Assembly: GCA_021106665.1 (NCBI GenBank)
Contig: JAIOTR010000335.1
Span: forward strand, 1 to 10,087
From: Bacteroidales bacterium
Lineage (GTDB): Bacteria > Bacteroidota > Bacteroidia > Bacteroidales > JAADJA01
DNA length: 10,087 bases
Direction of reading: 5' to 3'
The first letter of the stretch is position 1. Each line of letters begins with the position of its first letter. The notes under the pieces were generated by a model. It searched no databases, had not been told where the DNA came from, and saw only the letters and a list, made by a program, of their open reading frames with translations. The translations under genes were made by a program, and so were the position numbers. This document shows, one piece after another, positions 1-5,483 of the stretch.

Positions 1-144
1 AAAGTTCTGGTTAGGGTCCTCCATTTTGTTCAACCAGTAATTAAAGTTTGATCGATCGGAACTTTGACTGGTTGCAGAAATTTGAAAAAAACTTAAAAAT
101 AGAAATGTAAAAATTGCTGAAACAATAACGGAGATATTTTTCAT
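1..144 (-). CDS. Secreted protein, N-terminal fragment (runs off left edge)
   Basis: Forty-eight codons are open from an ATG at 144-142 to the window edge with no stop, so only the N-terminus is visible. It begins MKNISVIVSAIF, followed by a strongly hydrophobic stretch to about residue 21 and a small-residue region (SATSQS) that fits a Sec signal peptidase I site. The mature part starts with NYWLNKMEDPNQNF. By memory this resembles the start of large Bacteroidota secreted proteins with BNR/sortilin-like propeller repeats and T9SS tails, but that is only an inference from a few residues. It lies downstream of ddaH on the same strand, separated by 162 bp with its own candidate promoter, so it is probably transcribed independently. 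A longer open frame in the same area (minus strand, 265-41) lacks a signal and looks spurious. Confidence 0.7.
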   Translation of the reverse strand, partial: MKNISVIVSAIFTFLFLSFFQISATSQSSDRSNFNYWLNKMEDPNQNF

Positions 145-181
145 GATGTCTCTTGTTTAGGAAAATGAAGATATTATGAGA

Positions 182-214
182 TAAAATTAATATAAAAATA
201 CATTCATTGTCAAA
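182..214 (-). promoter_or_regulatory. Candidate Bacteroidota-type promoter for the left-edge gene
   Basis: Reading the minus strand, TTTG (214-211) is followed after 21 bases by TAATTTTA (189-182), which matches 7 of 8 positions of TAnnTTTG. This would place a transcription start near 175 and leave a leader of about 30 bases before the ATG at 144. The region is very AT-rich, so a chance match is possible. The call rests on spacing and position. Confidence 0.45.
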
Positions 215-306
215 TTTTTTTCGGGGTTTTTTTAAAAAGGAGTTTAAGTTATACAATATTTTCAAATTGTGACTTATGAATGTGTATTTAAAATTTTAAG
301 GCGGCT

Positions 307-1068
307 TCAAAATCTCAATGAAAGACAACTTAGTCCACCATCCAATTTTCTGAACTCAGACACATCAACCGATATGGTTTTATAACCTGCTTGCTCTATT
401 TTTGACTTTACTCTTAAAAACCCTTCCGGAACTATTACAGTATCATTTATCCAAATGCAATTGGCTGCATAATTTTCCTCTTCAGTTACAACGATCCTGT
501 TAAATTTGCTGAATGTTTTGTTATTGATAAACTCACCAGCCGTAAGGAGGTTATTATTTTCAAGGTAAGCCAGGCCAGTCTTTAGATGCAGCATATTTTT
601 TAACTTGATGTTTGATGCAGTGAAACCGTAATTAATTAAGATTTTTATGAGTTGATTTGCCCCTTCTTCATTGGTTCTTTCAGATAATCCAATGTAATAG
701 TGATTTCCAACCATCATGATATCCCCACCTTCAATTGTACCCGGAGAGTTGATTTCCTCAATTTTCGAATAGTAAGTCTGTAGCAAATTTGCAATAGCCT
801 CTGTTTCTCCTTTCCTTGACTTTTTGCCAGGTTTCATTATGATGGCACACTTTGGTGTTAACAGGGCTGTATCTTCGACAAAAATTGAATCTGGAAATTT
901 TTCATCTGTCTTCAGTATGTTAACTTTAAGTCCACACTTCAATAAAGCATTGATATATTGTTTATGCTGAGCTATTGCTTCGTTATAATCAGGGATTCCA
1001 AGATTAGCAGAGGTTATTCCATTAACTAAATTTTTACTTGGCTGTCGAACTATTGCTCTTTTAAACAT
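307..1068 (-). CDS. ddaH: Dimethylarginine dimethylaminohydrolase (DDAH)
   Basis: This 253-residue protein is a cytoplasmic amidinotransferase-fold hydrolase that converts N-omega-methylated arginines to citrulline plus methylamine or dimethylamine. The catalytic residues are visible: E113 in GTIEGGD (110-116), H161 in LHLKTGLAYL and the nucleophile C248 in GGLSCLSLRF at the very C-terminus. Substrate-site motifs FVEDTA (63-68) and SERTNEEG (129-136) are also present, as is the AANCIW segment. Each catalytic residue lies one position before the E114/H162/C249 I recall for the Pseudomonas aeruginosa enzyme, and the length is one residue shorter, so the gene is full length. The related arginine deiminases are about 400 residues and are excluded by size. 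The start MFKRAIVRQP matches the usual family N-terminus. It is divergent from the DUF362 cluster, with no sign of a functional link apart from the shared promoter region. There is no signal peptide. Confidence 0.95.
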   Translation of the reverse strand: MFKRAIVRQPSKNLVNGITSANLGIPDYNEAIAQHKQYINALLKCGLKVNILKTDEKFPDSIFVEDTALLTPKCAIIMKPGKKSRKGETEAIANLLQTYYSKIEEINSPGTIEGGDIMMVGNHYYIGLSERTNEEGANQLIKILINYGFTASNIKLKNMLHLKTGLAYLENNNLLTAGEFINNKTFSKFNRIVVTEEENYAANCIWINDTVIVPEGFLRVKSKIEQAGYKTISVDVSEFRKLDGGLSCLSLRF

Positions 1069-1089
1069 GTCAGCTTAGTATAGATGTTA

Positions 1090-1118
1090 CAAATGTAAGG
1101 ATTTAATATTCCTCCAAA
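1090..1118 (-). promoter_or_regulatory. Candidate ddaH promoter (perfect TAnnTTTG)
   Basis: On the minus strand TTTG (1118-1115) precedes TACATTTG (1097-1090) by 17 bases. TACATTTG is an exact match to the Bacteroidota -7 form TAnnTTTG. Transcription would start about 15 bases before the ddaH ATG at 1068, giving a very short leader. The spacing is at the short end of the reported range. Confidence 0.5.
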
Positions 1119-1146
1119 GAATGATTAATGAACATTGAAGTGTTTG

Positions 1147-1190
1147 AAATATTATTGTTAATTCCTTATGAGGTTTGAAAAATAATATTT
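1147..1190. repeat. 10-bp perfect inverted repeat in the divergent promoter region
   Basis: AAATATTATT (1147-1156) and its exact reverse complement AATAATATTT (1181-1190) flank a 24-base spacer. The right arm overlaps the first base of the plus-strand -7 element at 1190-1197. TTTGAAA also occurs twice as a direct repeat (1143-1149 and 1174-1180), 31 bases apart. The position would suit a regulator-binding site, but the arms contain only A and T, so chance is a serious alternative. Confidence 0.3.
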
Positions 1191-1197
1191 ACATTTG
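1167..1197 (+). promoter_or_regulatory. Candidate promoter of the DUF362 cluster
   Basis: TACATTTG at 1190-1197 is a perfect TAnnTTTG element and is identical to the -7 element of ddaH on the other strand. The -33 position, 19 bases upstream, reads TATG (1167-1170), a weak match to TTTG. Transcription would start near 1204, leaving a leader of about 55 bases before the ATG at 1260. This is the only good promoter candidate seen ahead of the tightly packed genes from 1260 to 9692. Confidence 0.45.
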
Positions 1198-1259
1198 GAA
1201 ACTATACTTAAATTCTGATCCTGAAATTAATATTAAGCAGTAGTTTTAATTAATTAAAT

Positions 1260-2576
1260 ATGATATCAGAATCCTTTTTAAGCCAGATTGACCGAAGAAA
1301 ATTTTTACGTATTCTATCATTTACCGGACTTGCAGGATTAATATATCCAAGCAATCTGATCTCCTCTATATTAAACAAACCATTGAGCCGGATAGTCACT
1401 GTAACGCATGATGATGCCACTTCAGGAACATTGATCAATGAGGATAAAGTTCATATGATGATGGACATTGGGGTCAGGACACTGGCTCAGATAGATGATT
1501 CTGGGGAAGCATGGAAATCATTATTGCCAGATGTTAATGATTCAAGCGTAATAGCCATCAAGGTTAACTGTGCTGCTCCTGCTGTACCATCACATCCTGA
1601 GATTGTAAATGCTGTTGTCGAAGGTTTAAAACTCATGAACTTCGGAGGTTCGTTTTTCCCTGAGAAAAATATCATCATCTATGAGCGGTCAAACTATGAA
1701 TTGCAATTGGCCGGTTTTACAATCAATACCTCTGGGACTGGTGTGCAATGTTTCGGTACAGACAGTTCAGGTGTGGGTTACTCATCAGAATTTTATGATG
1801 TAAATGGTAGTAATCAGAAGCTAAGTACCATTGTAACTCAGATGGCAGATTTTATCATCAATCTTAGCGTTCTTAAAAACCACGGTCTTTCCGGTGTTAC
1901 CCTTTGTCTTAAAAATCACTATGGAACATGCCATAATGCAATACAATTACATGGCAATAATTGTGATCCCTGGATTCCAGCATTAAATGCCACAGTGCCT
2001 ATCAAGGGCAAACAACATTTAAATATTGTTGACGGTTTATTCGGAATCAAAGCCGGAGGACCATCCGGATCACCTCAGTTTGTGGCTAATCAACTAATCA
2101 TGAGTAAAGACATTGTTGCTACTGATTATATTGGAACTGAATTGTTAAAAGAAAATGGATGTTTAACTGCCAATGCTGCTCACCATATTGCAACAGCAGC
2201 ACAGGACCCCTATACACTGGGAACCAATGATCCAACTGAAATGGATTTGGTGAACATTTATAATCCGGTTACGAACATTGAAAACCAATTGGCATCTAAG
2301 GGATTTCAAATGAAACAAAACTATCCGAATCCATTTGGATCGAATACTCAAATAGAATTCTATACTCCGAAGAGATCAGATGTCAGATTTACTGTTTTTA
2401 CTGATAAAGGACAAAAAATTTGTGAACCTATCAACACAACTTTTAGTAAAGGGTGGCACACAATAAGCTGGGATGGAAAAAATACAAGTAAACAGGAAAT
2501 TGATAACGGTTTTTATATTGGTCAACTAATTTCGAAAGGATTTAAAAAATCGATTATCATGCAAAAGATAAGATAA
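1260..2576 (+). CDS. DUF362 protein with twin-arginine signal and T9SS sorting domain (copy 1)
   Basis: The 438-residue product has three parts. Residues 1-40 form a Tat-like signal with RRKFLR at 12-17 followed by a hydrophobic stretch. Residues 45-330 form a DUF362 domain with IKVN (100-103), LKNH (205-208), the KNHYGTC core (218-224), a VDGL...GGPSG turn (257-270) and DIVATD (284-289). Residues 350-438 form a T9SS type A C-terminal domain with QNYPNPF (353-359), WDGKN (404-408) and GFYIGQL (417-423). The protein is therefore expected to be exported and released or anchored at the cell surface. The biochemical role of DUF362 is not established; some relatives carry iron-sulfur ferredoxin domains, but none is seen here. 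C104, C164, C216, C224, C235 and C301 are shared with the next gene. The start is supported because the N-termini of both copies align from residue 1. It is probably the first gene of the operon. Confidence 0.9.
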   Translation: MISESFLSQIDRRKFLRILSFTGLAGLIYPSNLISSILNKPLSRIVTVTHDDATSGTLINEDKVHMMMDIGVRTLAQIDDSGEAWKSLLPDVNDSSVIAIKVNCAAPAVPSHPEIVNAVVEGLKLMNFGGSFFPEKNIIIYERSNYELQLAGFTINTSGTGVQCFGTDSSGVGYSSEFYDVNGSNQKLSTIVTQMADFIINLSVLKNHGLSGVTLCLKNHYGTCHNAIQLHGNNCDPWIPALNATVPIKGKQHLNIVDGLFGIKAGGPSGSPQFVANQLIMSKDIVATDYIGTELLKENGCLTANAAHHIATAAQDPYTLGTNDPTEMDLVNIYNPVTNIENQLASKGFQMKQNYPNPFGSNTQIEFYTPKRSDVRFTVFTDKGQKICEPINTTFSKGWHTISWDGKNTSKQEIDNGFYIGQLISKGFKKSIIMQKIR

Positions 2577-2602
2577 TCAAAGAACTAGAAAACAAAACTA
2601 TC

Positions 2603-3925
2603 ATGAGCTCAGATTCGTTTTTATCAAAAATTGAACGCAGGGATTTTTTACGTATACTGGCGTTTACGGGAGTATCAGGACTTATTTACCCTGGTAATCT
2701 CATTTCCTCCATATTAAGTAATAAAGATTTAAGCAGGGTAGTGATTATTGAACATTCGGAGGCTACATCCGGAACAACCATATATCCTGACAAAGTTCAG
2801 CTAATGATGGACACAGCAGTAAAAGGCCTTGCTCAAATTGAGGATGTAGGTGAAGCGTGGAAATTTTTGCTGCCTGAGATAAATACCAATAGTACAGTTG
2901 CTATAAAAGTAAACTGCATTAATTCAAGTCTTTCAAGTCATCCTGAAGTAGCATTTGCAATTGCTGAGGGGCTCAAACAAATGTCTTTTGGCGCTAATAT
3001 GTTCCCTGAGAATAATATCATTATTTATGACCGCGCTAATTCGGATCTTACTTCAGCTGGTTACACAATAAATACATCAGAAACAGGTGTGAGGTGCTTT
3101 GGAACAAATAATCCCGGTATTGGATACTCTACAGAATTTTATGACGTAAACGGTTCGAATCAAAAAATTAGCACCATTGTTACTGAGATGGCTAATTATA
3201 TTATAAACCTTGGTGTGCTCAAAAATCATAGTATTGCTGGTGTAACGCTATGTTTGAAAAATCATTACGGTACATGCAGTTATCCGGGACAAATACATTC
3301 AAATGCATGTGATCCTTATATTGCGGCTTTAAATGCTCTGCCGGTAATAAGGAACAAACAAACAATAAACATCATTGACGCATTATACGGGATTTATTCA
3401 GGAGGTCCGTTTGGTAATCCGCAGTTTATTGCAAACAAGTTTATATTGAGTCAGGATATTGTAGCTGCCGATTACTGGGGCAGGGAACTGTTAGAAGAAA
3501 ATGGCTGTAATACAATCTATAATGCCCATTATATCGATACAGCTGCACAAGATCCTTATAATCTTGGTACGAATGATCCGGAAGAAATGGATGTATTAAA
3601 TATTCTCAATCCTGTTACTGGAACAGATAATCCTTCATCAGTATCAGGTGGATTTCAGCTAAAGCAAAATTTCCCAAATCCATTTCATTTCCAGACACAG
3701 ATAGATTTTTATGTTCCAGGAAAATCCGATGTTCAATTTTCCATTTATACATATGATGGTCAGAAAGTCAGGGAAATTATCAGCAGTACACTACAGCCTG
3801 GTTGGCACAATACTATCTGGGATGGTAATAATAATTATGGCCAAAAATTAAAAGCAGGACTATATATTGGGCAACTAAAAAGTAATAGCTACAATAAATC
3901 AATCATCATACATTTAATGAAATAA
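2603..3925 (+). CDS. DUF362 protein with twin-arginine signal and T9SS sorting domain (copy 2)
   Basis: This 440-residue paralogue of the preceding gene lies 26 bp downstream of it, with no promoter evident between them. The Tat-like signal reads ERRDFLRI (11-18) and is followed by a hydrophobic segment to about residue 38. The DUF362 core includes IKVNC (101-105), LKNH (206-209), LCLKNHYGTC (216-225), a SGGPFG turn (266-271) and DIVAADYWG (285-293). The T9SS type A tail runs from about 352, with QNFPNPF (355-361), WDGNN (406-410) and GLYIGQL (419-425). The six cysteines shared with copy 1 are C105, C165, C217, C225, C236 and C302. Copy 2 lacks the extra tail cysteine of copy 1 (C388), which supports a role for the other six. 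Substrate and reaction are unknown. The pair may act as a heterodimer or with different specificities, which is inference only. Confidence 0.9.
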   Translation: MSSDSFLSKIERRDFLRILAFTGVSGLIYPGNLISSILSNKDLSRVVIIEHSEATSGTTIYPDKVQLMMDTAVKGLAQIEDVGEAWKFLLPEINTNSTVAIKVNCINSSLSSHPEVAFAIAEGLKQMSFGANMFPENNIIIYDRANSDLTSAGYTINTSETGVRCFGTNNPGIGYSTEFYDVNGSNQKISTIVTEMANYIINLGVLKNHSIAGVTLCLKNHYGTCSYPGQIHSNACDPYIAALNALPVIRNKQTINIIDALYGIYSGGPFGNPQFIANKFILSQDIVAADYWGRELLEENGCNTIYNAHYIDTAAQDPYNLGTNDPEEMDVLNILNPVTGTDNPSSVSGGFQLKQNFPNPFHFQTQIDFYVPGKSDVQFSIYTYDGQKVREIISSTLQPGWHNTIWDGNNNYGQKLKAGLYIGQLKSNSYNKSIIIHLMK

Positions 3926-3952
3926 GAATCAGAAATTATAAAAACATATAAA

Positions 3953-4501
3953 ATGAATAAATACTTATTGATACTATTGAGTTTAATTTTCCTTATCGGG
4001 ATTGGATGTGAAAAAAGTGAATCAAATGAAGATGAAGAAGTTTTAACGATTGAAGATTTACTTGTGAAGGATAATGAAATAACAGGATGGTCATATTCAG
4101 GTGTCCGTTGGGTAGCCAACAATATCACAGAATTAACTGATTACATCAATGGTGGAGCAGAAATTTATCAAAATCATGGTTTTAAAGAAGCAACACAACA
4201 ATCCTATAACGGAACCATTGAAAATGGAACAAGAACCATTCAGCTCTTCATCTATGATATGGATACAGACGAAAATGCCAAAGCTGTTTATGATGATCCT
4301 GATTTAGGATTGACAGGAGCAACAGAATGGTTGGATGGAGCAGGCGAAGAAGCTCACTATGTTCGGTTTGGTGGTTTATCACAGAAGCTATCATTTTACA
4401 GGGATAAATATTTTATTCTGATTGATTTAAATTTTGATACAGATGAAAGCCTTAACATTGTAAAGCAGTTTGCACTGAATGTGGATGGAAAAATACAATA
4501 G
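3953..4501 (+). CDS. Small lipoprotein, DUF6599-like
   Basis: The 182-residue product starts with MNKYLLILLSLIFLIGIGC, a short charged start plus hydrophobic core ending at C19. This fits a lipoprotein signal, although the -3 residue is G rather than the usual L/V/I. After the cysteine comes an acidic stretch (EKSESNEDEE, 20-29) like the surface-export signals of Bacteroidota lipoproteins, so the protein may face outward. The body contains LTDYINGGAEIY (61-72), HGFKEA (75-80) and LFIYDMDTDENA (98-109), which I recognise from memory as the DUF6599 pattern (YINGAAE..Y, GF, YDM..p.nA). No catalytic residues are evident and the family role is unknown. It lies 27 bp after the second DUF362 gene and 44 bp before the third, so it is presumably co-transcribed and may be a partner protein. 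Confidence 0.75.
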   Translation: MNKYLLILLSLIFLIGIGCEKSESNEDEEVLTIEDLLVKDNEITGWSYSGVRWVANNITELTDYINGGAEIYQNHGFKEATQQSYNGTIENGTRTIQLFIYDMDTDENAKAVYDDPDLGLTGATEWLDGAGEEAHYVRFGGLSQKLSFYRDKYFILIDLNFDTDESLNIVKQFALNVDGKIQ

Positions 4502-4545
4502 GCTTAGAGAAATTGTATTTCCTATTGATCTGAATTTTGCATCTA

Positions 4546-5453
4546 ATGGATAGAAGAAATTTTATAAAAACAACAGGTTCTGTAGTAGCTACTTCAATGT
4601 TACCCTGGCAACTGTCAGGACTATCACCAAACCAACCAACTATCTGGGAGATTGAGGGGGAGGCATCTCTTGCTGTTCAAAAACTTTTTGAGGTGATGGC
4701 GGACTAAAATCTATGCTTCCAAAAAAGCCTGAATTGTCAACTATTTTACTAAAACCCAATTTGTGTTTGCCTAATCCGGGGGAAATAGGAACCACAACCT
4801 CATTTGCTTTGATGGATGCTTTATGTTCTTATTTAGTAGAGAACAAAGTTAAAAAAGTAATCATAGCAGACCACACCTTGAAAAAAGTAGAAGATTTTGC
4901 CGGGCATGAACTATTAAAACTACAAGATAATTATCCTGCAGTCAAATTTGTATTGGCCAATGAGCAACGTTATTATATACCGCAATCATTGGAGGGGAAA
5001 GTACTAAAATCAACTGAACTTCTTAAACTTTTAAGCAAAGTAGATCTTTTTATAAATATACCGACTGCCAAGCATCATTCTGCTACACAAATCAGCTTAT
5101 CAATTAAAAATTTAATGGGTGTAATTTGGGATAGGTCTGTTTTTCATACCGAATTGGATATAGATCAGGCACTGGGCGATTTGGCTGAAGCAGTGAAACC
5201 ACACATTAACATTGTGGACTGCTATCATGTATTGCTCAATGGCGGTCCCACAGGTCCCGGACCGGTGATTAATGATAATCGAATATTTGTTAGCTCGGAT
5301 ATATTAGCAGTGGATTCTGTTGTGACTTCAAGGTATAATTTTGGAGGGATGAGTTCCTCCCCGGATGACATTGGTCATCTGTATATGGCATATGAGAATG
5401 GTGTTGGTGAAATTGATCTCAATAAAATGAATATTGAAAAGATTACTATATAA
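4546..5453 (+). pseudogene. Third DUF362 gene, Tat-signal type, broken by a single-base frameshift
   Basis: An ATG at 4546 opens 53 codons starting MDRRNFIKTTGSVVAT, a clear twin-arginine signal followed by WEIEGEASLAVQKLFEVM, which is the usual start of a DUF362 domain. This frame stops at TAA 4705-4707. The rest of the domain continues in another frame, which is closed upstream by TGA 4689-4691. The lesion therefore lies within 4692-4704. One extra G in ATGGCGGA (4696-4703) would give VMGGLKSMLP, restoring the GG that DUF362 proteins usually carry here and a single 302-residue protein. I see no slippery heptamer, so programmed frameshifting is unlikely. The cause could be a real recent mutation or an assembly or sequencing error. 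The downstream part shows no further damage, which points to recent loss or error. Unlike copies 1 and 2 it has no T9SS tail and lacks their cysteine set. Confidence 0.8.
4713..5453 (+). CDS. DUF362 domain body, open frame downstream of the frameshift
   Basis: This 246-residue open frame holds most of a DUF362 domain: LLKPN (12-16), NIPTAKHH (115-122), IKNLMG (131-136), NIVDC with NGGPTGPGP (166-184) and DILAVDSVV (196-204). The ATG lies five bases after the stop of the upstream signal fragment, so translation restart could in principle make a cytoplasmic protein without its signal and first strand. More likely it is the C-terminal part of the disrupted gene at 4546. There is no Shine-Dalgarno sequence at this ATG. 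If the frameshift is a sequence error, this entry merges with that gene. Confidence 0.75.
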   Translation: MLPKKPELSTILLKPNLCLPNPGEIGTTTSFALMDALCSYLVENKVKKVIIADHTLKKVEDFAGHELLKLQDNYPAVKFVLANEQRYYIPQSLEGKVLKSTELLKLLSKVDLFINIPTAKHHSATQISLSIKNLMGVIWDRSVFHTELDIDQALGDLAEAVKPHINIVDCYHVLLNGGPTGPGPVINDNRIFVSSDILAVDSVVTSRYNFGGMSSSPDDIGHLYMAYENGVGEIDLNKMNIEKITI

Positions 5454-5483
5454 GGCCTTTATAAGCAATAGCTTACAAAATAA

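Larger units (their letters stand above)
1260..3925 (+). repeat. Tandem gene duplication of the Tat-DUF362-T9SS gene
   Basis: The genes at 1260-2576 and 2603-3925 align along their entire length (438 and 440 residues), including the signal, the DUF362 core, the linker and the T9SS tail. By eye, 28 of the first 40 residues are identical, and the KNHYGTC and YDVNGSNQK segments are the same. The DNA has diverged widely at synonymous positions, so the duplication is old and both copies have been kept open. Confidence 0.85.

Noticed and set aside
41..265. 74-residue minus-strand open frame at the left edge
   Set aside because: It overlaps the signal-peptide gene at 1-144 and its candidate promoter in another frame. 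Its sequence is low-complexity, as expected from translated AT-rich DNA.
285..300. AT palindrome TTAAAATTTTAA downstream of ddaH as a terminator
   Set aside because: It has no GC stem or loop, and self-complementary AT runs of this size are expected by chance in such DNA.
1260..2576. Iron-sulfur ferredoxin domain in the DUF362 proteins
   Set aside because: Some DUF362 relatives carry a CxxCxxCxxxC ferredoxin motif, but the cysteines here are spread out and no such motif is present.
4676..4704. Programmed ribosomal frameshift joining the Tat fragment to the DUF362 body
   Set aside because: The only homopolymer runs lie before the frame-closing TGA at 4689-4691, so slipping there would stop at once. 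No slippery heptamer occurs in 4692-4704.
5462..5475. TAAGC-AATA-GCTTA hairpin as a terminator between the third DUF362 gene and the barrel gene
   Set aside because: The stem is only five base pairs and is not followed by a T tract. It is too weak to call a terminator.
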